Both the position numbers and the translations under genes were made by a program. Below, piece by piece: positions 34,410-42,788 of a stretch of DNA of 64,000 nucleotides. A model generated the notes under the pieces. The model did not search any database. It worked only from the letters and a program-made list of their open reading frames with translations, and was not told the origin of the DNA. Each line of letters begins with the position of its first letter. Positions within the stretch are counted from its first letter, which is position 1. Source of the stretch: Actinomadura pelletieri DSM 43383 (lineage in GTDB: Bacteria > Actinomycetota > Actinomycetes > Streptosporangiales > Streptosporangiaceae); assembly GCF_003634705.1 (NCBI RefSeq), contig NZ_RBWU01000002.1:930001-994000 (forward strand). The letters are read 5' to 3'.

Positions 34410-35474
34410 TTACCCGGAGAGCCACTGCGTGTAGCGCTTGGTCACCTGGTCGAAGTTCTGCCCCCACCACTGCGCGTCCGCGTGGACGATGCCTCCCCTG
34501 CGTTCCGGCGCGTACACGTAGACCTGCTGCTGGAACTGGTCGAGGTTCAGTTGCAGGTCCTTGTTGACCGGCAGCACCGACGCCGACTCCGCGATCTTCT
34601 TCGACGGCTCGTCACCGGCCGTGGAGGCGATGAACTTCATCGCCTGCTCCTTGTTCTTCGAGCCCTTCGGGACCACGAAGACGTTCCAGTTGACGATGGA
34701 CTTGTCCCAGATGCCCTTGTAGGGGGCGCCGGCCTTGAGGCCCTGGTAGGCGCGGACGTTCAGCATCAGGCCCATGTCGAACTGCTGGTCCACCATCATC
34801 TGCTGCATCTGCCCGTAGGTCTTGGCGAAGGTGGTGACCGACTTGATCTTGTCGAGCTGCTTGAAGGCCCGATCGAGGTCCAGCGGGTAGAGCTGGTTCG
34901 GCTGAACGCCGTCGGCCAGCAGCGCGGCCTCCAGCAGCCCCACCGAGATCTCGGGCGGAACGATCCGCTTCCCGGGGTACTTCTTCACGTCGAAGAAGGC
35001 GGCCATCGAGGTGGGCGGGCTGTTGGCGTACTTCTTCGTGTTGTACATGACGAACGTGCTGTAGAAGAAGTTCGGCACGCCACAGTCGTTGACGGTCCCC
35101 TGCGGGTACTTCGACTTGTCGATGACCGAGAAGTCGAGCTTCTCGACGTACTTGCCGCAGTACTGCACGGCCACGGCGGGCGTGGTGTCGACGAGGTCCC
35201 AGGTCACCTTCTTGGCCTCGACCATCGTGACCATCTTCGCCTCGTCGACGGGGCTGTCGTTGCGGAACTTCACCCCCGAGTCGGCGGTGAAGGGCTTCTG
35301 CCATGCCTCCGCCTGCGCGTCCTGGAAGGGCGGGCCGGTGGAGACGTACGTCAGCGTGTCGCCTTCGTCGTCGCTCGCGTTGCCGATACTGCACGCCGTG
35401 GCCACCAGGCTCACGGCCAGACCGGCGGCCGCGAATCTCGCGGTCGGGCCCGTCTTACCTATTCTTCGCCCCAC
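34410..35474 (-). CDS. ABC transporter substrate-binding lipoprotein (polyamine/opine type)
   Basis: 354 residues from GTG 35474, with AGGAGG 5 bases before it. The N-terminus ends in a lipobox, SLVATAC, so the mature protein is a membrane-anchored lipoprotein. The PotD/extracellular-binding-protein-1 fold is visible in LTYVSTGPPFQDAQAEAW, WDLVDTTPAVAVQYCGK, FDVKKYPGKRIVPPE and NKEQAMKFIASTAG. It captures the substrate outside the cell for the permeases. The ligand cannot be read from sequence. Its place between the aminotransferase and transporter genes suggests an amine that is then deaminated. Confidence 0.88.
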   Translation of the reverse strand: MGRRIGKTGPTARFAAAGLAVSLVATACSIGNASDDEGDTLTYVSTGPPFQDAQAEAWQKPFTADSGVKFRNDSPVDEAKMVTMVEAKKVTWDLVDTTPAVAVQYCGKYVEKLDFSVIDKSKYPQGTVNDCGVPNFFYSTFVMYNTKKYANSPPTSMAAFFDVKKYPGKRIVPPEISVGLLEAALLADGVQPNQLYPLDLDRAFKQLDKIKSVTTFAKTYGQMQQMMVDQQFDMGLMLNVRAYQGLKAGAPYKGIWDKSIVNWNVFVVPKGSKNKEQAMKFIASTAGDEPSKKIAESASVLPVNKDLQLNLDQFQQQVYVYAPERRGGIVHADAQWWGQNFDQVTKRYTQWLSG

Positions 35475-35523
35475 GATCTCCTCCTGGAGTGCTGCTACTG
35501 GGGTTCTCGCGTGTCCTGCCCCG

Positions 35524-36864
35524 TCAGGCCGCCGCGACGTGTTCGGTCAGGACGCGGGCGAGCGCGTCCAACTGTTGTTCGTCGATCACCAGCGGTGGTG
35601 AGAGGACGATGGTGTTCCCGGAGGCCCGGACGATGACGCCGTCGGCGCGGGCGCGGGCCTGGACCCCGGCGGCCGCGGCGGCGGTGTCCGGGCCGCGGTC
35701 CAGTTCGACGCCGAGCATCATGCCGACGCCGCGCACCTCCAGGACGTGGTCCAGCCGTTCGAGCGGCTTGAGCGCGTCGAGCAGGCGGCGACCGAGCCGG
35801 TCGGCCCGCGCGAGGAGCCCCTCGCGCTCCAGGATGTCGATGTTGGCCAGCGCGACCGCCGCGCCGACCGGGTGACCGTTGTAGGTGAACCCGTGCAGGA
35901 ACGCGGCGCCGTCGGCCAGGTCGAGCACGCGTTCTCCGACGAGTACCGCGCCCATGGGGATGTACCCGCTGGACAGGCCCTTAGCGGTGACGATGATGTC
36001 CGGTTCGACGTCGTAGCGTTCGCAGCCGAACCAGTGGCCGATGCGACCGAACGCGGTGACGACCTCGTCCAGGATGAGCAGGATGCCGTGGCGGCGGAGG
36101 ATCTCCTGGACCCGCGGCCAGTAGTCCGGCGGGGGCGGGACCATGCCGCCGACGCCGAGCACCGGTTCCCCGACGAACGCGGCGATCCGGTCCGCGCCGA
36201 TCCGCTCGATCCGCTCCTCCAGCTCGGCGACCAGGACGTCGGTGACGTCCGCGCCGCGCACGGCGTGGGGCTTGGCGAGGAACTCGATCCCCGGCATGAG
36301 CGGCCCGTAGCCCGCGCGCAGCCGGTCGATGCCGGTGGCGGCGAGGGAACCGCCGCCCATCCCGTGGTAACCGGCGGTGCGCGCGAGGATCACGGAGCGT
36401 TCGGGCCGGCCCGCGTGGTGGTGGGCGAGGCGGGCCAGCTTGATCGCCGTCTCGTTGCCCTCCGATCCGCCGTTGGTGAAGAACACCCGCCGCATGGTCG
36501 GCGGTGCCAGCTCCAGGAGGCGTTCGGCCAGCCTGATCGACGGCTCGTTGGAGTAGTCGCCGAAGGACGAGTAGAACTCCAGCTTGGCGATCTGCCGGGC
36601 GGCGGCCTCCGCCAGTTCGGGCCGGCCGTGCCCGACGGGGCACTGCCAGAGGCCGCAGGTCCCGTCGATGTAGGCCTTGCCGGTCACGTCCCAGACCACG
36701 GCACCGTCCCCGCGTTCGAGGATCAGCGGTTCCTCCGGGGCGCCGATGACGCTGTGCGGGTGGATGACCGTCCGGACGTCCAGCTCCGCGAGCCGCCCGG
36801 CGCGGTCGTCGTGCTCCCGTCCGGACGGCCCGGTCGAGGTGGTGGTCTGCTGTTCGATCGCCAT
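35524..36864 (-). CDS. Class III (omega) PLP-dependent aminotransferase
   Basis: 446 residues. Typical class III marks: [66 protein letters not shown] and TAKGLSSGY, with Lys295 as the Schiff-base lysine. These enzymes move terminal amino groups of omega-amino acids, diamines or beta-alanine-type substrates to pyruvate or 2-oxoglutarate, giving a semialdehyde. The aldehyde dehydrogenase gene 51 bp upstream in the operon can oxidise that product. The substrate is not determined. It differs from the class III domain in the fusion protein, so the operon has two such PLP enzymes. Confidence 0.9.
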   Translation of the reverse strand: MAIEQQTTTSTGPSGREHDDRAGRLAELDVRTVIHPHSVIGAPEEPLILERGDGAVVWDVTGKAYIDGTCGLWQCPVGHGRPELAEAAARQIAKLEFYSSFGDYSNEPSIRLAERLLELAPPTMRRVFFTNGGSEGNETAIKLARLAHHHAGRPERSVILARTAGYHGMGGGSLAATGIDRLRAGYGPLMPGIEFLAKPHAVRGADVTDVLVAELEERIERIGADRIAAFVGEPVLGVGGMVPPPPDYWPRVQEILRRHGILLILDEVVTAFGRIGHWFGCERYDVEPDIIVTAKGLSSGYIPMGAVLVGERVLDLADGAAFLHGFTYNGHPVGAAVALANIDILEREGLLARADRLGRRLLDALKPLERLDHVLEVRGVGMMLGVELDRGPDTAAAAAGVQARARADGVIVRASGNTIVLSPPLVIDEQQLDALARVLTEHVAAA

Positions 36865-36915
36865 GGTTTCGCCTTCAGAGTTCCTTCAGCGCGATGTCGT
36901 CGGGGACGGCCCGCT

Positions 36916-38364
36916 TCAGAGCCGGACCGCCACGGACTTGGTCTCCAGGTAGGCGTCGATGCCCTCGCTGCCGCCCTCGCGTTCCAGCCCGCTGTTCTTC
37001 ACACCGCCGAAGGGGAGTTCGGGACGGACGGGGAACGCCTCGTTCACCGACACCACGCCGAAGCTCAGCCGGTCGACGGTCCGCCACACCCGGGCGAGAC
37101 CGCCGCCGAAGACGTAGGCGGCGAGCCCGTAGTCGGTGGCGTTGGCGCGTTCGATCGCCTCGTCGTCATCGTCGAAGACGTAGATCGGCAGGACGGGGCC
37201 GAAGGTCTCCTCCGAGCTGATCAGCATGGTGTCGTCGGCGCCGGTGAGGACGGTCGGCTCGTAGAAGGCGCCGGTGAGTTCGGCGTTGTCGGGCGTCCAG
37301 CGTCGTCCGCCCGCCGCGACCGTGGCGCCGCGCTTCACCGCGTCGGCGACATGCCGTTCGACCTTGTCCAGCCCGCCGAAGTCGATCAGTGGCCCGGTGG
37401 TGGTGCCCTCGGCGGCGCCGTGCCCGAGGCGCAGGGCCGCGACCTTCTCCAGGAGCAGCGCCAAGAACTGGTCGTGCACCGCCCGGTGCACGAAGAGCCG
37501 GTTGATCGCGATGCAGCTCTGGCCCGCGTTGGCGAACTTCGCGGCGGCGACCGCCGCTGCCGTGGCGGATACGTCGACGTCGTCGAACACGATGGCGGGG
37601 GAGTGCCCGCCCATCTCCAGCGACGTCCGGCGCAGGTGGTCGCGGGTCGAGGCGAGCAGGCTGAGGCCGACCTCGGTGGAGCCGGTGAAGCTGACCTTGC
37701 GGAGCCTGCGGTCGGCGAGCAGCGCGCCCGCCACCTCGCCGGGACGGGACGTGGTGAGCGACTGGAGCACCCCGGCGGGCAGCGCCCCGGCCTCGTTGAT
37801 GATCCGGACGAGTTCGGTGCCGACCAGCGGGGTCTGTTCCGCGGGCTTGACGATCACGGGACAGCCGGCGGCGAGGGCGAGGCCGGCCTTGCGGACCAGC
37901 ATGCTCGCCGGGAAGTTCCACGGGGTGATCGCCAGCGTCGGGCCGATCGGGACGCGCAGCACCATGCCGGGGCCGCCCGGACCGTCCGGCGTCGTCCGGC
38001 CGTTGGCCCGCCGGCCCTCCTCGGCCGCCCATTCGAGCATCCGGGCCGAGCCCAGGACCTCGCCCTTGGCCTCGGCGAGCGGTTTGCCGTTCTCGCTGGT
38101 CATCAGGGCCGCGAGGGAGTCGGCCTGGGCGCGGATCCGGCCCGCCGCCGCGCGCAGCGCGTTCGAGCGCTCCTCCGCGGTGGTGCGCCGCCAGGTCTCG
38201 GCGGCCTTGTCGGCGGCGTCGAGGGCCGCGAGTGCCTCCTGCGGTCCCGCGTCGGCCACCTGGGCGATGACCTGGAGCGTCGCGGGATCCGTCACGTCGA
38301 AGGTGGCGGTTCCCGATCGCCAGGTTCCGTCGATGAGCAGAGTGGCGGACGGGTCTGCGGGCAT
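36916..38364 (-). CDS. NAD(P)-dependent aldehyde dehydrogenase (succinate-semialdehyde-dehydrogenase-like)
   Basis: 482 residues from ATG 38364, with GGGAGG 8 bases upstream; a longer frame to 38409 lacks this. Motifs: ITPWNFPASMLVRKAGLAL, cofactor loop VSFTGSTEVG, general base in SLEMGGHSPAIVFDD and nucleophile Cys284 in NAGQSCIAINRL. The pattern is that of the GabD/semialdehyde group. It is the first gene of the eight-gene leftward operon and starts just beside a palindrome shared with the acyl-CoA operon. It probably oxidises the semialdehyde made by the aminotransferase or the phospho-lyase. Confidence 0.91.
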   Translation of the reverse strand: MPADPSATLLIDGTWRSGTATFDVTDPATLQVIAQVADAGPQEALAALDAADKAAETWRRTTAEERSNALRAAAGRIRAQADSLAALMTSENGKPLAEAKGEVLGSARMLEWAAEEGRRANGRTTPDGPGGPGMVLRVPIGPTLAITPWNFPASMLVRKAGLALAAGCPVIVKPAEQTPLVGTELVRIINEAGALPAGVLQSLTTSRPGEVAGALLADRRLRKVSFTGSTEVGLSLLASTRDHLRRTSLEMGGHSPAIVFDDVDVSATAAAVAAAKFANAGQSCIAINRLFVHRAVHDQFLALLLEKVAALRLGHGAAEGTTTGPLIDFGGLDKVERHVADAVKRGATVAAGGRRWTPDNAELTGAFYEPTVLTGADDTMLISSEETFGPVLPIYVFDDDDEAIERANATDYGLAAYVFGGGLARVWRTVDRLSFGVVSVNEAFPVRPELPFGGVKNSGLEREGGSEGIDAYLETKSVAVRL

Positions 38365-38431
38365 GTTGCGGACCTCCCTGTGCCTTCTGTTGCGCCGACC
38401 GTAATCCATTTCGCAGCAGTCTCATCGCACG

Positions 38432-38451
38432 GTGTTGTGTTTGTCAACACC
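38432..38451. promoter_or_regulatory. Palindrome site 1, putative MarR operator (aldehyde dehydrogenase operon / marR)
   Basis: GTGTTGTGTTTGTCAACACC, with arms GGTGTTG/CAACACC (38431-38437, 38445-38451). On the minus strand it contains a consensus TTGACA -35 hexamer (38447-38442) pointing at the aldehyde dehydrogenase gene. A near-identical site lies at 39029-39048. Confidence 0.75.
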
Positions 38452-38499
38452 TTCCCATGGGGGAGCGTCGGATTGCTTTCTCCGCCTTACAGTGGGGGC

Positions 38500-38991
38500 A
38501 TGAACGCCCTACCGTCACGCTCGGCGGACCCCGCCGCCGAGGAGTCCGAGCTGATCCCGATCAGGGAGTTGCTGTCCTACCGGTTGCACCGGGTGGCGAA
38601 CGCGCTGTCCCGCAGCGCAGCCGTGCGCTACCGGCGGGAATTCGACGTCAGCCTCCAGGAGTGGCGCACCATCGCATTGTTGGGAGCGGACGAGCCGCTC
38701 ACCGTGAATCGGCTGGCTCGGCTGGCCGGGCTGGACAAGGCGCAGATGAGCCGGGTCGCGGCCAAGCTCGCCGAGGCCGGTCTGGTCGAGCGTGAGCCCG
38801 GTCCGGGCCGCACGACCCAGCTCACCCTGACCCGTAACGGACGCTCCCTCTACCGGGGTCTCATCGCCGCCGCCAACGAGCGGAACAACGCCTTCCTCGT
38901 CTGTCTTACCCCGCTTGAGCAGGAAGTTCTCGACTCGGCTCTGCGTAAGCTGGCCACGCTGGCCAAGGCGCTGGAGCGCTCCGAGCGCTAG
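38500..38991 (+). CDS. MarR-family transcriptional regulator
   Basis: 163 residues from ATG 38500, divergent from the aldehyde dehydrogenase operon and 111 bp before the acyl-CoA operon. It has the MarR winged helix: HRVANALSRSAAVRYRREF, LQEWRTIALLGADEPLTVNR, the recognition helix LARLAGLDKAQMSRVAAKLA and the wing VEREPGPGRTTQLTLT. MarR proteins are usually repressors released by small aromatic, acyl-CoA or amine ligands. Palindromes on both sides of the gene (38432-38451 and 39029-39048) share GTGTTG-N3-TTGTCAACA and are the natural targets. The ribosome site (GTGGGGGC) is close to the ATG and weak. Confidence 0.92.
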   Translation: MNALPSRSADPAAEESELIPIRELLSYRLHRVANALSRSAAVRYRREFDVSLQEWRTIALLGADEPLTVNRLARLAGLDKAQMSRVAAKLAEAGLVEREPGPGRTTQLTLTRNGRSLYRGLIAAANERNNAFLVCLTPLEQEVLDSALRKLATLAKALERSER

Positions 38992-39028
38992 TTTCGGCCC
39001 GCCGTCGGGAGTCCGTCACCGAGGCCGG

Positions 39029-39048
39029 GTGTTGATGTTGTCAACAGT
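39029..39048. promoter_or_regulatory. Palindrome site 2, putative MarR operator (acyl-CoA operon)
   Basis: GTGTTGATGTTGTCAACAGT, matching site 1 at 15 of 20 positions with the same arm spacing. It overlaps the expected -35 region of a TATATT box at 39053-39058, ahead of the HMG-CoA-lyase-like gene at 39103. Confidence 0.75.
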
Positions 39049-39102
39049 AGGTTATATTCCTTGCTGTGATGACCTCGACGCTCCCCTGGGAGGCGGACTC
39101 GC

Positions 39103-40074
39103 ATGGCTGACCGCGTCACGATCTGCGAATGCTTCGCCCGTGACGGGCTCCAGCACGAGGAGACCTTCGTCCCGACCGAAGTCAAGATCGACCTGATCGG
39201 CGCCTTCGCCGCGGCCGGTTTCACCCGGATCGAAGCGACCAGCTACAGCCATCCCGAGCGCGTGCCCGCCTTCCGCGACGCCGGCGCGGTACTGGCGGGA
39301 CTGCCCCGTCCCGCCGGCGTGGCCTACAAGGCCACCTGCCCCAACCCCCGCGCGGTGGAACGTGCCATAGCCGACCTCGACGCCGGGCACGGCGCCACCG
39401 AACTGAGTTTGCTGGTGTCGGCGACCGAGTCCCACACCGAGCGGAACATGCGCACCACGCGCGCCCGCCAGTGGGAGCGGGTCGCCGAGATGGTACGGCT
39501 GGCCGCCGGCCGGTTCCGGCTCGTCGGCGTGATCTCCGTGGCGTTCGGCTGTCCCTTCGAGGGCGCCGTGGACCCCGGCGTGGTCGCCGACGACGCGGCC
39601 CGGTTCGCCGACCTCGGCGTGGACCTCGTGACCCTCGGCGACACCACCGGCCTGGCCACCCCGACGACGGTCAAGGACATGTTCCGGCGGGTCACCGGAC
39701 GGATCGCCACGACGGGCGCGCGGGCCCCGGCGATCGTCGCGCACTTCCACAACACCCGCGGCGGCGGGCTGGCCAACTGCGTCGCGGCGCTGGAGGCCGG
39801 CTGCCGCGACTTCGACAGCTCCCTCGGCGGGGTCGGCGGCCACCCGGCGCAGATCCACTACGGCGGCGGCATGACCGGCAACGTCTGCACCGAGGACCTG
39901 GTGAACCTCCTGGAGTCCGAGGGCATCGACACCGGCCTCGACCTCGACGCGGTCATGGCGGCCTCGCGGCGGTGCGAGGAGGCACTCGGCCGTCCACTGC
40001 ACAGCATGGTCGCCCGCGCCGGATTCGGCCTGGTCGGCGGGAAGACGGAGGAGAAGGTGGCGCACGATGCCTGA
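39103..40074 (+). CDS. Hydroxymethylglutaryl-CoA-lyase-like enzyme
   Basis: 323 residues from ATG 39103 with GGGAGG 9 bases upstream. A TIM barrel of the HMGL/isopropylmalate-synthase superfamily: CECFARDGLQHEETFVPTE (catalytic Arg-Asp), FTRIEATSYSHPE, LSLLVSATESHTERNM, ISVAFGCPFEG, TLGDTTGLATP, AHFHNTRGGGLAN (metal His-x-His) and SSLGGVGGHP. It cleaves 3-hydroxy-3-methylglutaryl-CoA or a related 3-hydroxy-acyl-CoA into acetyl-CoA and a keto acid. It is the first gene of a tight six-gene operon with overlapping ends. Confidence 0.88.
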   Translation: MADRVTICECFARDGLQHEETFVPTEVKIDLIGAFAAAGFTRIEATSYSHPERVPAFRDAGAVLAGLPRPAGVAYKATCPNPRAVERAIADLDAGHGATELSLLVSATESHTERNMRTTRARQWERVAEMVRLAAGRFRLVGVISVAFGCPFEGAVDPGVVADDAARFADLGVDLVTLGDTTGLATPTTVKDMFRRVTGRIATTGARAPAIVAHFHNTRGGGLANCVAALEAGCRDFDSSLGGVGGHPAQIHYGGGMTGNVCTEDLVNLLESEGIDTGLDLDAVMAASRRCEEALGRPLHSMVARAGFGLVGGKTEEKVAHDA

Positions 40075-40807
40075 GCCCGGCGTACTGATCGTCGAAGACC
40101 ACGGCGCGGTTCGGCTGCTGCGGCTGAACCGGCCCACCAAGCTCAACGCGCTCAACACCGAACTCACCCGCGCCCTGCACGACGCGCTGCGCGCCGCCGA
40201 CGAGGACTCCGCCGTCCGCGCGGTCGTCCTCACCGGCGCCGGCCGCGGGTTCTGCTCCGGCGCCGACCTGTCGGAGTTCGCCGACCTCACGCCCGCCGAC
40301 CAGCACGCCGTCATCCGGCGGGCCGAGCTGACCACCCGCACCCAGATGCTGCTGCAACAGCTCACCAAGCCCATCGTGTCGGTGGTGCGCGGCCCGGCCA
40401 TGGGCGGCGGCGCCGGGCTCGCGATCGGCTGCGACATGATGGTCGCCGCGACCGACGTGAAGTTCGGCTACCCGGAGGCGCGGCACTCGATCGTCCCGGC
40501 GATCGTGATGACCGGGATCCAGCGCAACCTCGGCCGCAAGCTCGCCTTCGAGCTGATCAGCACCGGCCGCACGCTGGGCGCGGCGGAGCTGGCCGAGTAC
40601 GGCCTGGCCAACCGGGTCGCCGAACCGGACAAGGCCGAGGCCGTCGGGCTGGAGATCGCGGCGGGCTGGGCCGAGGTGAACCCGCTCGCCATGGCGGCGG
40701 CCAAGGACCTGTTCTACCGCGTCGCCGACCTGCCGTTCCCGGAGGCCATGCGGACCGGCGGCGACATCAACACGATCATGCGCGGATTCCGGGGGGCCGG
40801 CGCATGA
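40067..40807 (+). CDS. Enoyl-CoA hydratase/isomerase (crotonase family), copy 1
   Basis: 246 residues, overlapping the lyase gene by 8 bp. Crotonase motifs: LNRPTKLNALNTELTRAL, VLTGAGRGFCSGADLSEFAD and the oxyanion region VRGPAMGGGAGLAIGCDMM. At the two usual hydratase Glu positions only a Glu in YPEARHSIVP is obvious, so the exact reaction (hydration, isomerisation or hydrolysis) is open. It acts on CoA esters within the operon pathway. Confidence 0.88.
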   Translation: MPEPGVLIVEDHGAVRLLRLNRPTKLNALNTELTRALHDALRAADEDSAVRAVVLTGAGRGFCSGADLSEFADLTPADQHAVIRRAELTTRTQMLLQQLTKPIVSVVRGPAMGGGAGLAIGCDMMVAATDVKFGYPEARHSIVPAIVMTGIQRNLGRKLAFELISTGRTLGAAELAEYGLANRVAEPDKAEAVGLEIAAGWAEVNPLAMAAAKDLFYRVADLPFPEAMRTGGDINTIMRGFRGAGA

Positions 40808-41991
40808 GGCCGCTGGACGGGATCACCGTCATCGAGTTCTCCCGCGTCCTGGCCGGTCCGTTCGCCACCCAGATCCTCGCCGACCTCGGCGCCGATGTGA
40901 TCAAGATCGAGCGGCCGGGCGGCGGCGACGAGTCCCGAAGTTTCGAACCGCGCCTTCCCGGCGGCGAGAGCGCCTACTTCTTCGCCTTCAACCGGGGCAA
41001 GCGGTCGGTGACGCTCAACCTGCGGACCACGCGCGGGCAGGAGGTCGCCCGCGGTCTCGCCGCCGGCGCCGACGTCCTGGTCGAGAACTTCATGCCCGGC
41101 ACGATGGACAAGTACGGGCTCGGCTACGAGGCGCTCGCGACGCTGAACCCCGGCCTGGTCTACATCTCCAGCACCGGGTTCGGCCAGTCCGGGCCGTACG
41201 CCGACCGCAAGGGATACGACACGGTCTTCCAGGCCCTGTCCGGGATCATGTCGCTCACCGGGCACCCGGACACGCCGCCCGCCAAGGTCGGCATCCCGGT
41301 CTCCGACATGACCTCGGGCCTGTGGATCGTCATCTCGGCCCTGACCGGGCTGTTGGAACGGAACAACAGCGGCCGGGGCGGGCATGTCGACCTGGCGATG
41401 ATGGACGTCCAGGCGAGCCTGCTGGCCCTCGCCGCCGCCCGGATCTTCGCCCTCGACGAGGACCCCGGACGCACCGGCACCGCCCACCTCGGCCGAGTGC
41501 CGTCGTCGGCGTTCGAGTGCGCGGACGGAGGCTGGCTCCACATCAGCGCCAGCGACCAGCACTGGAAGCCGCTGTGCGAGGTCCTCGGCCTGGACGAGCT
41601 GGCCGCCGACCCGGCGCTCGCCGCCAACGAGGGCCGCCTCGCCCAGCGCGAACGGGTGACCACCGCCCTCGCCGAAGCCGTCGCCCGCCGGCCGCGCGAC
41701 GAGCTGGCCACCGCGCTGCGCGCCGTCGACGTCCCGGCGGGCGAGGTCAAGACCGCCCGCGAGGCGCTCGCCGACCCGCACACCGTCGCGCGGGGCATGG
41801 TCGGCCACTTCGACCACCCCACCGAGGGGCGGTTCTCCGCGCTGCGGACGCCGCTGCGCCTGGACGAGACCGAATACCCCGAACCCGGCGTCCCGCCGCT
41901 GCTCGGGGCCGACACCGAGGACGTGCTCACCGAACGGCTGGGACTGGACCGCGACGAGCTGGCCCGGCTCCGCGAAGAAGGGACGATCTAG
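40804..41991 (+). CDS. CaiB/BaiF family CoA-transferase
   Basis: 395 residues starting in the ATGA overlap with the hydratase gene. Family III CoA-transferase marks: LDGITVIEFSRVLAGPFATQ, ADLGADVIKIERPGGGDESR, NRGKRSVTLNLRT, VENFMPGTMDKYGLGY and GQSGPYADRKGYDTVFQALS, where the catalytic Asp is expected after ENF and in KGYD. It moves CoA between a donor acyl-CoA and a free acid, activating the substrate without ATP. It provides a second route beside the acyl-CoA synthetase of the same operon. Confidence 0.9.
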   Translation: MRPLDGITVIEFSRVLAGPFATQILADLGADVIKIERPGGGDESRSFEPRLPGGESAYFFAFNRGKRSVTLNLRTTRGQEVARGLAAGADVLVENFMPGTMDKYGLGYEALATLNPGLVYISSTGFGQSGPYADRKGYDTVFQALSGIMSLTGHPDTPPAKVGIPVSDMTSGLWIVISALTGLLERNNSGRGGHVDLAMMDVQASLLALAAARIFALDEDPGRTGTAHLGRVPSSAFECADGGWLHISASDQHWKPLCEVLGLDELAADPALAANEGRLAQRERVTTALAEAVARRPRDELATALRAVDVPAGEVKTAREALADPHTVARGMVGHFDHPTEGRFSALRTPLRLDETEYPEPGVPPLLGADTEDVLTERLGLDRDELARLREEGTI

Positions 41992-41993
41992 CG

Positions 41994-42785
41994 TTGAGCG
42001 ACGACGATCCGGTGCTGGTGCGCGCGGCCGATGGTGTCGCGCACGTGGTGCTGAACAGGCCCGAGGCGCGCAACGCGCTGAACCTTCCCATGTGCCGCGG
42101 GCTGAGCGACGCGTTCGCGCGCCTGGACGCCGACGACTCCGTCGGTGTCGTCCTGGTGCGGGCGAACGGGCCCGCGTTCTGCGCCGGCGCCGACCTCAAG
42201 GAGCGCGAGGGCCGCGACGAGGCCTGGGTGCGCAACCGCCGCCTCGCGTCCTTCGCCGCCTACGAGGCCATCGAACGGTGCTCCAAGCCCGTGGTCGCGC
42301 TCGTGCACGGCCCGGTCGTGGGCTCGGGCGGGGAGATCGCCATGTCGTGCGACTTCATCGTCGCCGCCGACGACGCCACCTTCCGTTTCCCCGAGCCGCA
42401 CTGGGGCACGGTCGGCGCCACGCAGCGGCTGCAACGCGTCATCGGCAAGCGGCGCGCCAAGGAACTGCTGTTCACGGCCCGGACGATGCCGGTGGACGAG
42501 GCCGCCGCCGTGGGGCTGGTGGCGCGGATCGTCCCGGCCGCCGAGCTGCTCGCCACTGGCGCGGAACTCGGCGCGACGATCGCGAGCGCGCCCCGGCTGG
42601 CGATGTCGCTGACCAAACAGGCGATCGACCTCGGCTCGGAGACCGACCTGGCCAAGGGCATCCGGATCGAGATGGCCGCGATCGAACGCTGCCTCGCCGA
42701 CGGCGCGTGGCGCGGCGGCGTGGCGGACTTCGCGACCGCCATGCGGGAGAACCGGGCACGAGCGGCGACGCAGGAGGGGAACTAG
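41994..42785 (+). CDS. Enoyl-CoA hydratase/isomerase (crotonase family), copy 2
   Basis: 263 residues. The best start is a TTG at 41994, two bases after the CoA-transferase stop and about 10 bases after an AAGGGA site; the frame has no earlier start. Motifs: LNRPEARNALNLPMCRGL, VLVRANGPAFCAGADLKERE, VHGPVVGSGGEIAMSCDFI and FPEPHWGTVGATQRL, with Glu in both usual catalytic regions (GGEIAM and PEPHWG). It is more canonical than copy 1. Two crotonases in one operon suggest two successive steps on different acyl-CoAs. Confidence 0.88.
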   Translation: MSDDDPVLVRAADGVAHVVLNRPEARNALNLPMCRGLSDAFARLDADDSVGVVLVRANGPAFCAGADLKEREGRDEAWVRNRRLASFAAYEAIERCSKPVVALVHGPVVGSGGEIAMSCDFIVAADDATFRFPEPHWGTVGATQRLQRVIGKRRAKELLFTARTMPVDEAAAVGLVARIVPAAELLATGAELGATIASAPRLAMSLTKQAIDLGSETDLAKGIRIEMAAIERCLADGAWRGGVADFATAMRENRARAATQEGN

Positions 42786-42788
42786 TCG

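Noticed and set aside
35746..38991. 1081-residue forward frame whose 3' part is the MarR gene
   Set aside because: Only the last 163 residues form a protein family; the upstream part is a shadow of the aminotransferase and aldehyde dehydrogenase genes.
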